Assembly (NCBI RefSeq): GCF_002368035.1 | Contig: NZ_AP018223.1 | Span: forward strand, 443,016 to 507,015 | Direction of reading: 5' to 3' | Source of the DNA: Nostoc linckia NIES-25 | GTDB lineage: Bacteria > Cyanobacteriota > Cyanobacteriia > Cyanobacteriales > Nostocaceae | Length of the DNA: 64,000 nt | Shown: piece after piece, positions 49,822 through 59,203 of the stretch | How positions within the stretch are numbered: the first letter of the stretch is position 1 | Layout: each line of letters begins with the position of its first letter | Notes under the pieces: model-generated | Databases searched by the model: none | Seen by the model: only the letters and a program-made list of their open reading frames with translations | Told to the model about the DNA's origin: nothing | Translations under genes and position numbers: made by a program

Positions 49822-51288
49822 TTAACTTAATTGTTCGCGGAAATACAGTCGATACAACTCACAACTGGGTACAGCCTGATTCCCTTCTAGTTTTACTAAA
49901 CCCATGCTTTCTAATTTATAGGCAGCGATCGCTTCTAATTGCACGCTCTCAGAAGATGCCAGAACTGATTTGAGCGCCGTAACTAATTCTGGATGCTCTT
50001 GCAGATTCGCCAAGTGATGCCTGAGATAGCTACTATAAATCCCCGAAATAGTAGGAGCTTCCTGCAATAAACGTTCTAAAGTTAACTCTTGATTAGCTAA
50101 GTTATAAAAAGCAATACGAGCTAGATATGGATGTCCGCCGATGGTTCCTACTAGAGAAGCTAGCTTTTGTACTCCCACCTCGCCTTTAGCATATTCCAGT
50201 CCATGCCGGATTGCTAAATCCTGCATTTGCTCTAAACTAAATTCTGGTAATTTAATCGGTAACCCCACATTAAACGGAGATTGGTTAATATCTAAAGGAA
50301 TATAAGCTTCAGTGGCATGAACTACTAATAGTCGCAGTTTTCCCCAGATTTCCAATTCTGAAGCATCTTCATACCAGGAACGCAGTAAAGCCAGAAAGTC
50401 GCTACATATTTCTGGATATTCAAAAATCCGATTCACTTCATCCAATGCCAACACTACCGGAGAGTCAATTTTTGAGAGCAAATATCCCTGAAGATATAAT
50501 GTGCAGCTGACTTTACTACCGATATCCTCATCCCAATAATCATTAAGTTTTGACTCTAGTTGCAATTGCTGACTGATATTGGCACAAAACCACCGCAAGA
50601 ATTTTTCTAAGCTGGTGAATACTTGGCTATCTGCTCTTTGGAAGCTGATGGTGACCGTATGCATCGCATTTTTTCTAGCATGAGCCAGAATTCTCTGCAT
50701 TAGAGAGGTTTTGCCCATGTGGTTGGGAGCTTTAATCCGAATCAGGCTGCCGGGTTTCTTGATTTCGGAATATGTGCGTTCTTCAACGGGCGGACGCTCG
50801 ATATAAAAGCCAGAATTCAGGGGTACGGGGCCGCTGGGAGTTTCTAAGTCGGGATTGGGGGTTAAAGATTTTTGTTGCGATACACTGCCCAACAAACTAG
50901 ATAGCCTTTGACTCAAAGAAGTATCGTTATTTTTAACTTCTATATCTTCATAAGTATTTTTTGCTTCATTTATGGTTGTAATTAATTGCTGGTGATTCAA
51001 AACCGGCAAAGCATTCTGTAAATTTTTTTGCAAAATATTAGTTTGCGATCGCCTTCTAATTACTGAACGAAAATTACTTTTTGTCACCTCTTCTTGTAAA
51101 TTATTTGACAATACCTTCCATAGCCTAGAACCCACATCTTTAATATAATTAGCATCGTAACCAGAGTTGTCTGCTATCTCTGCATAGGTTTTTCCTTCCC
51201 AAGCTTGGCGGAATACCAGCTCTTGGATATCGCTTAATCCTGGCTCAATTAATGTATCTAAGATTACCAATGCTTCTTCTATGTTCAT
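49822..51288 (-). CDS. AAA-like ATPase with vWA-MoxR-associated N-terminal HTH domain
   Basis: A 488-residue protein. Residues 1-65 match the N-terminal helix-turn-helix found in vWA-MoxR-associated conflict proteins (VFRQAWEGKTYAEIADNSGY). Then a linker, then an AAA-like ATPase starting SGFYIERPPVEERTY, with P-loop APNHMGKTS (187-195) and VLALDEVNRIF. It is the first gene of a two-gene operon with the membrane-anchored ATPase. Proteins of this type are proposed to be NTP-switches in prokaryotic conflict systems; the trigger is unknown. Confidence 0.87.
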   Translation of the reverse strand: MNIEEALVILDTLIEPGLSDIQELVFRQAWEGKTYAEIADNSGYDANYIKDVGSRLWKVLSNNLQEEVTKSNFRSVIRRRSQTNILQKNLQNALPVLNHQQLITTINEAKNTYEDIEVKNNDTSLSQRLSSLLGSVSQQKSLTPNPDLETPSGPVPLNSGFYIERPPVEERTYSEIKKPGSLIRIKAPNHMGKTSLMQRILAHARKNAMHTVTISFQRADSQVFTSLEKFLRWFCANISQQLQLESKLNDYWDEDIGSKVSCTLYLQGYLLSKIDSPVVLALDEVNRIFEYPEICSDFLALLRSWYEDASELEIWGKLRLLVVHATEAYIPLDINQSPFNVGLPIKLPEFSLEQMQDLAIRHGLEYAKGEVGVQKLASLVGTIGGHPYLARIAFYNLANQELTLERLLQEAPTISGIYSSYLRHHLANLQEHPELVTALKSVLASSESVQLEAIAAYKLESMGLVKLEGNQAVPSCELYRLYFREQLS

Positions 51289-51476
51289 TTTTAAAAAAAC
51301 TTTATTGTAAAAATTGATTTAACTAACAAATAAGACTTTAACTGTATCTGATTATTCCATACTTACTTTAAAAAATAATTAATAATTTCTTATACCGCTA
51401 AGTTAGTCAGTGCTATGGTGTTGAGCTTGTATAATCCAGCAATTATATAGTCTGTTATGTATGGAAATTTCCTGCG

Positions 51477-52310
51477 TTAGCAATTTATGAGATACCGCGC
51501 ATTACTACAGAAGTAATCTTGACCTTTAAACTGAATATAATTGACGGTCACTTTCACATTGATACGGTGACCATCTTGAGTGATATGTATAGTATCTATT
51601 TCGTAAGAGTCTCTTTGTCTAAACTCTGGTAACTTTGATTGCCAAGTAGCAAGCCCAAAATTTGGGTCAATATCTTGAATATTCATACTTAGCAGTTGTT
51701 CGCGGGAATATCTCAAACTATGGCAAGTTGCTTCATTCACATAAACAATTTGGGCATCGGCATTGATGAAAAGTATCGCATCTTTCGATCTATCTAGATA
51801 AAACTGACTCAACCGTAAGGCTAACTCGGCTTTTTCGCGATCGCGTAGGGCAGCTTGGCGATCGCTAATTTCTTGTTGCAAGCGTGCGTTCTGCTCAATC
51901 AGTTGCTTTTGCAGCCTTTGAATAATCAAATTATTTTCTACACGAGCAAAAACTTCTTCTTCACTAAACGGTTTGGTGATATAGTCCACCCCACCAACAG
52001 CAAAGGCTTTAACTTTGTCCAGTACCTCATCCAAAGCACTGATAAAAATTACTGGAATATTACGCGTTTTATCGTCAGCCTTCAGGTGTTGACAGACTTC
52101 ATAGCCGTTCATATCCGGCATCATCACATCGAGCAAAATTAAATCTGGCGGTGCTGCCTGTGCTGTTTTTAATGCCGTTTGCCCATTAATTACGCGGCGA
52201 ATTTCATACCCCATCTGAGTGAGCATAGCAGATAAAAGTCTTAGATTGTCCGGGGTATCATCCACAACTAAAATATTAGCTTTAGGGGGCTGAACCTGAT
52301 TTTTATCCAT
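51477..52310 (-). CDS. response regulator with PAS domain, probably truncated
   Basis: A 277-residue protein: receiver domain (about 12-130) with phospho-acceptor D61 (LILLDVMMPDMNG) and K in YITKPFSEEE, a coiled coil (about 135-165), and a PAS domain (about 168-275). The PAS ends QDYFCSNARYLINC instead of the expected FARDI(S/T)ERK continuation. A two-base loss at the GCGCGGTATCTC position would explain this, so a downstream kinase domain appears to have been cut off. It may still work as a receiver-PAS regulator. Confidence 0.82.
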   Translation of the reverse strand: MDKNQVQPPKANILVVDDTPDNLRLLSAMLTQMGYEIRRVINGQTALKTAQAAPPDLILLDVMMPDMNGYEVCQHLKADDKTRNIPVIFISALDEVLDKVKAFAVGGVDYITKPFSEEEVFARVENNLIIQRLQKQLIEQNARLQQEISDRQAALRDREKAELALRLSQFYLDRSKDAILFINADAQIVYVNEATCHSLRYSREQLLSMNIQDIDPNFGLATWQSKLPEFRQRDSYEIDTIHITQDGHRINVKVTVNYIQFKGQDYFCSNARYLINC

Positions 52311-52330
52311 ATTGTTCTGGCTGTGTTAAA

Positions 52331-52460
52331 TCAATGACTCGCTCGATAGACATAACGAACCCCTAAATATTTTGCCATCTTATTTAAGATTGCTTCTTCA
52401 CAACAAGGTTTACGCACAAAATCGTTACATCCTGCCAATACAATTACAATGAAATCTAGC
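52331..52460 (-). pseudogene. receiver-tail fragment of a hybrid kinase
   Basis: The minus strand reads VLAGCNDFVRKPCCEEAILN, then KMAKYLGVRYVY and a stop. This matches the end of the receiver domain in both intact hybrid kinases here (LSAGCNDFVRKPFREEV...KYLGVRYVY). Upstream coding sequence is gone. It is a third, almost completely deleted, paralogue lying next to the response regulator gene. Confidence 0.82.
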
Positions 52461-52503
52461 TTGAAAGTGCTGAGTTCAGAGTAAAAATCTTAGTTCCTAG
52501 CCC

Positions 52504-53937
52504 CTAGTCCCCAGTCCCTTTTTCTGTTTCTCCTCCTGATAATTCCCATTGATTGAAAATTTCCTTGATGTGCTTAATTGCTTCATCACCTGCTTGAGTG
52601 GGAGTAACCCGATCTACAAGTATCCGTTGGAGAGCCTTACCCCAGACATTTTCCTTTAAAACTATGGTGTAGGCAGGGTTTAAACTACTGTAATATGGGC
52701 GCGTTTGACGTGTAGTTAGTATCTTGGTTAGAGATGAAACGTGTGGATCTGATGGGTTTGACCAAAAGGGATCTTGCCATACAGATTTAAGTACGGGAAA
52801 ATGACGGCCGCCACCAGCCTTGAGATAATCATTCATTACCTTTGGCTGAATTAAATAAGCTAGAAAATCTTTAGCAGCTTTCTGATTTCGGGACTTGGCA
52901 AACAGAACAGCTTCTTTCATGATAAATAGATAGCGTATGGGTTTGCCATTAGGTTTATTGGGAAATCCCAAAATGCCTAGTTTTTTATAGGTATCAAGAT
53001 CTGCTCGAAGAGTCACAGGAATCGAGAGTGTACTGTTGGGTGTCATCACCAGACCTCGATTCAGTAAATAACGATTATTATCTGGATTTAACCAAGTGAT
53101 GGAGTCTGACGGTACGTAGCGATCTTGGTAAAATTTTGCATACCACTCTAAGCTTTTAATAATGCCTTGACGCACTTGAGGATCGTCAACTAAAAGTCGC
53201 CCTTCATTATCTAGAAGTTTTACATCATAAGCTTCTAAAATTGTCTCAAACATATAGTAAGTATCAGAAGCACCTGTAGAATAGGTAAAGCCTAAACCGT
53301 AAATGTTCTGATATTGTTTTTGCTGCGATCTCAATTTAATCTGTACTTGTTTCCAGAAATTCCAAAAACCATCCCAATCACTAGGAATATCGCTTTCACT
53401 CAAACCTGCTTGTTTGAGCAAGTCCCGCCAGTAAAAAATGTGAATTGTACCTTCGTGAAGTGGCACAGCATAGTAACTACGTCTTTGATTCTTATGGTTG
53501 TAAAAATATACAGCTTCTAATATCTCTTTTGGATACAAATTTTTCACAGGTTCGATAACATCAGAAACATCAGCTAGTTGGCCTTCCCAAGCCAATCGCG
53601 GATCTAACTCTGTTTGTGCGTTGTAACCGACTAAAATATCAGGTGGATTACCTGTCTTAATAGCCCTTTGAGTTTTTTGTGGGACTCCATCATTTGTATA
53701 AAAAGTTATCTCAATTTTGTAGCCACTTTGTTTTTCCCAATTACTAACAACCCGTCTCAAGGCTTCATCTTCTTCTACAGTGAAACCTTTATCCCACAAC
53801 AATTTAATCGCTTTACTATCAGTAGTGGATTGTTCAACCAAGGAGGAATCAGATTGCGTTTTATCGTTACAAGCAACCATTATCAAGCTTAGTATCAATA
53901 CCGTTAGCATATAGCTATGACGACTTAGTATTGACAT
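52504..53937 (-). CDS. ABC transporter substrate-binding lipoprotein (sugar-type, family 1)
   Basis: A 477-residue extracellular solute-binding protein of the maltose/glycerol-3-phosphate type. From ATG 53937 the signal (MSILSRHSYMLTVLILSLI) leads to lipobox MVAC; mature protein follows with IKLLWDKGFTVEEDEALRRV and a cargo-binding pattern (PLHEGTIHIFYWRDLL). An upstream ATG at 54003 has AAAGGAG almost touching it, so a longer form with a 50-residue leader is possible. No permease genes are adjacent. It is divergent from a membrane hybrid kinase, which suggests it could present a ligand to that sensor. Confidence 0.84.
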   Translation of the reverse strand: MSILSRHSYMLTVLILSLIMVACNDKTQSDSSLVEQSTTDSKAIKLLWDKGFTVEEDEALRRVVSNWEKQSGYKIEITFYTNDGVPQKTQRAIKTGNPPDILVGYNAQTELDPRLAWEGQLADVSDVIEPVKNLYPKEILEAVYFYNHKNQRRSYYAVPLHEGTIHIFYWRDLLKQAGLSESDIPSDWDGFWNFWKQVQIKLRSQQKQYQNIYGLGFTYSTGASDTYYMFETILEAYDVKLLDNEGRLLVDDPQVRQGIIKSLEWYAKFYQDRYVPSDSITWLNPDNNRYLLNRGLVMTPNSTLSIPVTLRADLDTYKKLGILGFPNKPNGKPIRYLFIMKEAVLFAKSRNQKAAKDFLAYLIQPKVMNDYLKAGGGRHFPVLKSVWQDPFWSNPSDPHVSSLTKILTTRQTRPYYSSLNPAYTIVLKENVWGKALQRILVDRVTPTQAGDEAIKHIKEIFNQWELSGGETEKGTGD

Positions 53938-54124
53938 TATGGTAAATATCTGCTGATTTTTCCAATATTGAGCAATTTGACTGGTTTTGAATTTCAATAT
54001 CATACTCCTTTGACACTCCACCGCAGTGGCTTTGCTTTGTATCTAGCGCACTTTGGGCTGATACAATTCCTCTTTTAAATTGGGATTTATACTTAAACTT
54101 TAAGTTTCAATTAATACTATTAAC

Positions 54125-54160
54125 CTCCTGCCTCCTGCCCTCTGCCTCCTGCCTTCTTGG
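54125..54160. repeat. CTCCTGCC low-complexity repeat
   Basis: Runs of CCTCCTGCCTCCTGCCCT in the divergent promoter region. The complementary GGCAGGAGGCAGGAGG type is at 57778-57840. It is a dispersed simple repeat. Confidence 0.65.
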
Positions 54161-54247
54161 TAATTTCGTTCTTACTGGAACTGTAGTAGAGTTGGTAAAG
54201 TTCATCTTTCATTACCTTTTGCTTTGGCCGATCGCTGATAAAAGCTG

Positions 54248-56707
54248 ATGGAGTTCTCGAATAAACACCTGACTAAGAAAATTGCCAGTTCCTTTTTACT
54301 CTTGTCTCTATTGAGTGTTGGATCTGTGGCAGGAGTGGCTTTCATCAATGCCAGAGAGGCTCTCAAGCAAGCAGCATTCAATCGGCTGAATGTGGCTGCA
54401 ACCCTTAAAGAGGAAGAAATTACTCGTTGGTTTGAAGACCAACAACGAGATTTTTGGCTGACGACTAAATTTCCTGACGTACAAGTAAAATTAAATACTC
54501 TTTTAAGTATTAAAAAATCTGCTCCAGAATATGAGGATGTTACCACAGTTTTATCTGAGTATTTTCATGAAGTAGCAAAGCTAAAACCTAATTTCACAGA
54601 GATTTTTATTCTGGATCTCAGCAATCGAATTGTTCTATCTACTGACCGCAAGCGCGAAGGTCAATATGAGGTTTTAAGTAATATTACTTATATTGAAGAT
54701 TTTCAGGCTGGATACAAATTAGCTCCCATTTTTTATGTCTCTCCTGTAACTGGGAAACCATCGGTGACATTGGCCACGAATTTACGTGACAAAGCAGGGG
54801 TAAGACGGGGAATGATTTTAGCTCACCTCAGCTTAGACCGAATCGATCGAATTGTCAGGGAACGTACTGGATTGAGTCAAAGCGGTGAAACTTATTTAGT
54901 TGGCTCGTTAATTACTAAGAATACCTTGATTTCGCAAGCAACAATCAAAAACAAGGAGTTTCCCAACGGAATTAGGAGCAAAGGTATTGATGCTGCCATG
55001 AGTGGATTTAGTGGCTCTGGGTTATATACCAATTATGCGGGAGTACCAGCGATCGGGGTGTATCGTTGGCTCGACGATCAAGATTTAGCTTTATTGGTAG
55101 AAATGCACCAGGCGGAAGCCTTTGCGCCTGCGCGTCATTTGGCGGGGACGATTGTCCTAGTGGCTATGGTGTCGGTGGGGGGACTATTAGTTGGTGTTTA
55201 TTGGCTGACGCGACAGTTAAAGTTGGCTAGCGAAAAGTTAGAGAATTACGGTCACCAATTAGAAGTAAAAGCTCAAGAAGCTGAAGCCGCTAATCGTGCC
55301 AAAAGTCAATTTTTGGCAAATATGAGTCATGAGTTGCGTACTCCCCTCAATAGTATCCTTGGCTTTACTCAGATTATGACCCGCGATCGCTCCATTAACC
55401 CTTCTCAGTTAGAATATCTCGAAATTATCAGTCGCAGTGGCGAACATTTGCTGACATTAATTAATGATGTTTTATCCATGTCTAAAATTGAGACTGGTAG
55501 AATTACACTCAATGAAAACAGCTTTGACTTATATAATCTCCTCAATTCTCTAGAAGAGATGTTTCGTATCAAAGCCGAATCTAAAGGTTTACAGCTAATA
55601 TTTGAATATAATTCTGAAGTTCACCGATATGTACGTACAGATGAAAGTAAATTACGTCAAGTATTAATCAATATTCTGGGAAACGCTATTCAATTTACCT
55701 CAGCAGGCTATGTAACCCTACGCGTAAAATTAGTAAATAAAAATCGGCAAATTTTTCAGCAAAAATATTCAAACACCGATTATCTTGATTTTGAAGTAGA
55801 AGATACGGGTATTGGCATTTCACCAGATGAAATAGATCGATTGTTTAAACCTTTTGTGCAAACAACAGCCGGGATCAAATCTCAACAAGGAACTGGTTTA
55901 GGTTTAACCATTAGCCAAAAATTCGTTCATCTTATGGGGGGAAATATTACCGTTAAGAGTCGCCTGGGTCAGGGAACGATTTTTAATTTTAAAATTCATA
56001 TTAGTCCAGCCCAAGAAAGCGAAATCCCTACTCAACAATCAAACAGACAAGTAATTGGTTTAGAACCGAATCAACTAAATTACCGGATTCTCATAGTTGA
56101 AGATAAACAAGAGAATCGTCAACTTTTAGTGAAAATTTTAGCGCCCCTTGGTTTTGACGTGCGTGAAGCTGAAAATGGTGAAGAAGGGTTGAAACTTTGG
56201 GGAAGTTGGGAACCGCACCTGATTTGGATGGATATGCGGATGCCAGTTATGGATGGGTATGAAGCTACTAAAAAAATCAGAGCTAATTTAAAGGGTCAGG
56301 CTACTGTAATTATTGCTCTGACAGCTAGCGCCTTTGATGAAGAACGCTCTCTGGTACTATCAGCGGGTTGTAACGATTTCGTGCGTAAACCATTTCGAGA
56401 AGAAGTAATCTTCGATAAAATGGCAAAATATTTAGGGGTTCGTTATGTTTATGCACCCGATATTCTGCACGTAAAAACATTAGAGACAAATCCGAATTTT
56501 GAACTTTCATGTTTAAAAGAATTATTAAATCAAATGCCTGGTGAATGGGTAACACAATTACACCAAGCGGCACTATGTACCGATGAGAGATTAATTTTTA
56601 CCTTGCTGGAGCAAATTCCTCCAGAATCTGCCTATCTAGCAAATACATTAACTGATTGGGTAAATAACTTCCGAATTGATAAAATAATTGAATTAACACA
56701 ACTGTAA
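54248..56707 (+). CDS. membrane-bound hybrid histidine kinase with Cache-like sensor
   Basis: An 819-residue sensor: transmembrane helix at 12-33, a periplasmic double-Cache-like domain (about 38-292; ILDLSNRIVLSTD, then GETYLVG), second helix near 298-320, a short coil, DHp with H361 (SHELRTPLNSI), ATPase (GTGLGLT) and receiver with D662 (IWMDMRMPVMDG). The kinase-receiver-tail part is highly similar to that at 39135-42680, so the sensor modules were swapped onto a common core. It is divergent from a substrate-binding lipoprotein. The ligand is unknown. Confidence 0.93.
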   Translation: MEFSNKHLTKKIASSFLLLSLLSVGSVAGVAFINAREALKQAAFNRLNVAATLKEEEITRWFEDQQRDFWLTTKFPDVQVKLNTLLSIKKSAPEYEDVTTVLSEYFHEVAKLKPNFTEIFILDLSNRIVLSTDRKREGQYEVLSNITYIEDFQAGYKLAPIFYVSPVTGKPSVTLATNLRDKAGVRRGMILAHLSLDRIDRIVRERTGLSQSGETYLVGSLITKNTLISQATIKNKEFPNGIRSKGIDAAMSGFSGSGLYTNYAGVPAIGVYRWLDDQDLALLVEMHQAEAFAPARHLAGTIVLVAMVSVGGLLVGVYWLTRQLKLASEKLENYGHQLEVKAQEAEAANRAKSQFLANMSHELRTPLNSILGFTQIMTRDRSINPSQLEYLEIISRSGEHLLTLINDVLSMSKIETGRITLNENSFDLYNLLNSLEEMFRIKAESKGLQLIFEYNSEVHRYVRTDESKLRQVLINILGNAIQFTSAGYVTLRVKLVNKNRQIFQQKYSNTDYLDFEVEDTGIGISPDEIDRLFKPFVQTTAGIKSQQGTGLGLTISQKFVHLMGGNITVKSRLGQGTIFNFKIHISPAQESEIPTQQSNRQVIGLEPNQLNYRILIVEDKQENRQLLVKILAPLGFDVREAENGEEGLKLWGSWEPHLIWMDMRMPVMDGYEATKKIRANLKGQATVIIALTASAFDEERSLVLSAGCNDFVRKPFREEVIFDKMAKYLGVRYVYAPDILHVKTLETNPNFELSCLKELLNQMPGEWVTQLHQAALCTDERLIFTLLEQIPPESAYLANTLTDWVNNFRIDKIIELTQL

Positions 56708-56854
56708 AAAAGGAACTGTTTCACTGCGTATCCCGGCTCAATACTTAGTACTACCCCAAACCGCTACTTTTGTCTTAAATTTCAAAAGTTTGTGAGGGAA
56801 TTGACTTTTTTTGTTGATTATTTTGTTCTGATGCTACATACTCGATTGCTCCCT

Positions 56855-56967
56855 TAGACTTCTTGCAAAAGTCGGGAAAAGGGGAAAAGGTTTGGTATTT
56901 TCCCTTTCCCCTTTAACCTTTTCCCTTTCCCCACAAAAGTGCTTTTTGCACTTTTGCAAAAGGTCTA
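56855..56967. mobile_element. 113-bp TAGACTTCTTGCAAAAGT element
   Basis: Terminal inverted repeats TAGACTTCTTGCAAAAGT and ACTTTTGCAAAAGGTCTA (two mismatches over 18 bp) flank a G/A then C/T tract. A half copy is at 47646. It ends directly before the phosphatase reading frame, so any in-frame start upstream of 57022 is derived from its edge. Confidence 0.78.
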
Positions 56968-57021
56968 TTGATGGTATTTTATTTAGGCACAAACTCCTTT
57001 ATCCCAATCGCCATACAAGCT

Positions 57022-57660
57022 ATGACACTCAATTTGTATTTACTGCGACATGGAGAAACTACTTTTAGTCAAAGTGGTAATTTTTGTGGTGTAACTGATG
57101 CTCAGTTGACAACAGAGGGGATGCAGATGGCACAGAGTTTTGCCGATGTTTATCAAAAATTGAAGTGGGAAGCAGTTTATGTTAGTCCGATGAAGCGCAC
57201 AATTGCAACTGCCAAGCCATTTTGTGATGCTATCGGTATGGATATGCAGTTGCGTGACGGACTTAAAGAGGGTAGTTACGGCGAATGGGAAACTAAAAGT
57301 AAATCGTTTGTCCAAGAGAATTACGCCCAAAACTATATAAAATGGTTGACAGAACCCGCTTGGAATGCACCAGTAGGTGGAGAAACTGCGGTAGATATTG
57401 CTAACCGTTCTATGCCTGTAATTGCTGAAATTCAGGAAAAACATCCCCAAGGTAATGTTTTAGTAGTTTCCCATAAAGCCACGATTCGGATTCTGCTTTG
57501 CAGTTTACTGGGAATTGATTTGGGGCGCTATCGCTATCGGGTGAATATTTTGGTCGCGTCGGTAAGTATGGTTAAATTTGACGTTCATGGGCCTTTGTTA
57601 GAAATATTAGGCGATCGCCATCATATACCAGATAGTATTCGCTCTCGTCCGGGAACATAA
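57022..57660 (+). CDS. histidine phosphatase family (phosphoglycerate-mutase-like) protein
   Basis: A 212-residue histidine phosphatase. The catalytic RHG motif is LLRHGET with H10, E82-region DGLKEGSYGEWE, and a second histidine in SHKATIRILL. It hydrolyses phosphate from a small metabolite or protein; the substrate cannot be assigned. I start at ATG 57022 (MTLNLYLLRHGE) because family members begin right before the RHG strand; the 18 residues upstream come from the edge of a MITE. It is monocistronic. Confidence 0.9.
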   Translation: MTLNLYLLRHGETTFSQSGNFCGVTDAQLTTEGMQMAQSFADVYQKLKWEAVYVSPMKRTIATAKPFCDAIGMDMQLRDGLKEGSYGEWETKSKSFVQENYAQNYIKWLTEPAWNAPVGGETAVDIANRSMPVIAEIQEKHPQGNVLVVSHKATIRILLCSLLGIDLGRYRYRVNILVASVSMVKFDVHGPLLEILGDRHHIPDSIRSRPGT

Positions 57661-57777
57661 TAGTCATTACTAGTAGTTTGTCAAGAAACTGTTGACATGA
57701 TATCTGCGTTCGCGGCAACAAATCTAGGCAACAAATCTCAGGGCAAGAAAAAGTAACTAATCTGAAGTTACCAAGAA

Positions 57778-57840
57778 AGGCAGGAGTAAGGAGGCAGGAG
57801 GCAGGAGGCAGGAGGCAGAAGGCAAGAGGCAGGAGGTTAA
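57778..57840. repeat. GGCAGGAGGCAGGAGG simple repeat
   Basis: About eight imperfect GGCAGGA heptamers. It is the only distinctive feature of the gap 57661-58058 ahead of the IF-3 gene, apart from its ribosome-binding site. Confidence 0.75.
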
Positions 57841-58058
57841 GCCCAAGAGATCGCATTCTTTTAGGCCTTGTCTAGAAATTGGCACTCAACACCCTCACCC
57901 TACCCCAAACCCTTGATTTTTCGTATCACTGCGTAAATCCTGTAAATGTAGTCATGTGAAAGGTTCAGAATAGCTTACGATGTCTTTATATGAAGCATGT
58001 GTTAGAATTTAATTGCTTGCAATTTGCAAGGCAAAAGATTGAAGAATAGAGAGGAAAC

Positions 58059-58550
58059 ATTATCGCAATCCAAAAGCAACAAATTAACTCGCAAATCAAG
58101 TCACCTCAAGTGTTCTTGATCGACCATGAGAATAACAATCGTGGTGTAATGGATACGCGTGAGGCTCTACAGTTAGCCCAGAGCGTAGAACTTGACTTAG
58201 TTGTAGTCTCTGAAGGCAAAGAAGTTCCAGTAGCGAAGATCCTCAACTATGGTAAGTTTCAGTACCAAAAGAAAAAGCGTCAGACACAGAGCGCTAGACC
58301 AACGGTCAAAGAAGTCCGGCTGCGTCCCAATGTGGGAGTGGCTGATTACAATTTACGCATCGAACAAGCGGTTGGTTGGTTGAGTAAAGGCGATTCAGTG
58401 AAGTTTGTTATTCGTTTACGAGGTCGCGAAAATCAATATCGCGAACAAGCTGGAGAAATGCTAGAGCGAATTGTAAATGCTCTGAGCGAAGTAGGTAAAG
58501 TTCACACCCTTGATAAACGCTCATTGATTGCTCAAGTCGTTCCAGCCTAA
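58059..58550 (+). CDS. infC: translation initiation factor IF-3 (divergent copy), probable AUU start
   Basis: An IF-3 protein of about 163 residues: N-domain with QINSQIKSPQVFLIDHENNN and GVMDTREALQLAQSVELDLV, a basic linker (KFQYQKKKRQ), C-domain with VKEVRLRPNVGVADYNLRI and VKFVIRLRGRENQYREQAG. Conserved IF-3 sequence extends in frame upstream of the first GTG (58110) to ATT at 58059, which has AGAGGA just before it. AUU starts are the hallmark of infC self-regulation. The sequence differs from the canonical family (VPVAKILNYGKF for PPVCRIMDYGKY), so it may be a second copy. Confidence 0.85.
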   Translation: MIAIQKQQINSQIKSPQVFLIDHENNNRGVMDTREALQLAQSVELDLVVVSEGKEVPVAKILNYGKFQYQKKKRQTQSARPTVKEVRLRPNVGVADYNLRIEQAVGWLSKGDSVKFVIRLRGRENQYREQAGEMLERIVNALSEVGKVHTLDKRSLIAQVVPA

Positions 58551-58575
58551 ATTAATTTTCCAAATATTTTAAATT

Positions 58576-58620
58576 CTGTGGTGCGCTAAAGCCAAAAGCC
58601 GAAGCGCACCACAGCTTTTT
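58576..58620 (+). terminator. intrinsic terminator of the IF-3 gene
   Basis: Perfect 12-bp stem CTGTGGTGCGCT/AGCGCACCACAG with a 15-base loop, followed by CTTTTT. It lies 25 bases after the stop codon. Confidence 0.85.
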
Positions 58621-58775
58621 GGGGAGAAGTGATACTTTTTGACACTCCCACCGCTTAAAGGAATGAGACTAATACGGTTCGCTTAAGGCAAGAGATGCGA
58701 TAAATCGCGGTCTTTACGAAAGATATATTATTGTATCATGTCCGGCTAATCACAAGTGATTAAAATTTATCCGCG

Positions 58776-58985
58776 TCAGAGACCACATTGTAGACCTTGC
58801 TCTTTCAGTTGTTTCATAATATGGACTCCCAAGCTAGACTTACCCATCTGCCGCGAGTTTAAGACATAACATAAGTCGCCATTTTTTAAGCCTTCATAGA
58901 GGTCATAATCAGCTTGACGCACCACATAAGTTGGGTGTTGATATTCTAGGCTTCCTCCGAGTTTGTAGTAGTTTAAAGCTGTCAT
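58776..58985 (-). pseudogene. truncated AAA-like ATPase gene
   Basis: Sixty-nine codons read YYKLGGSLEYQHPTYVVRQA, then NGDLCYVLNSRQMGKSSL and a stop. This matches the first 65 residues of the AAA-like protein at 48243-49817 (IGGSLKVDAPTYVERQ, SSRQMGKSSL). The rest of the domain is missing, leaving a P-loop without an ATPase. A peptide may still be made, but no function is expected. Confidence 0.85.
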
Positions 58986-59203
58986 GATGTTTAAGATTAA
59001 ATAATTATATTTTAGAGATTTTCTCTTGAATAAACATATATTTTGGGATTTACCTGACTTGTTATGACATTTACTGTTTTTTCTAGATCAACCTGATTTT
59101 TAAAGTAGAATATTAGCCATTTAATCACTGATTTTTTAGGTATAGACAGTGATTAAATGAAAGAACATAATCTTAGTTAGTGATGAGCAGGAGTATTCAC
59201 ATT

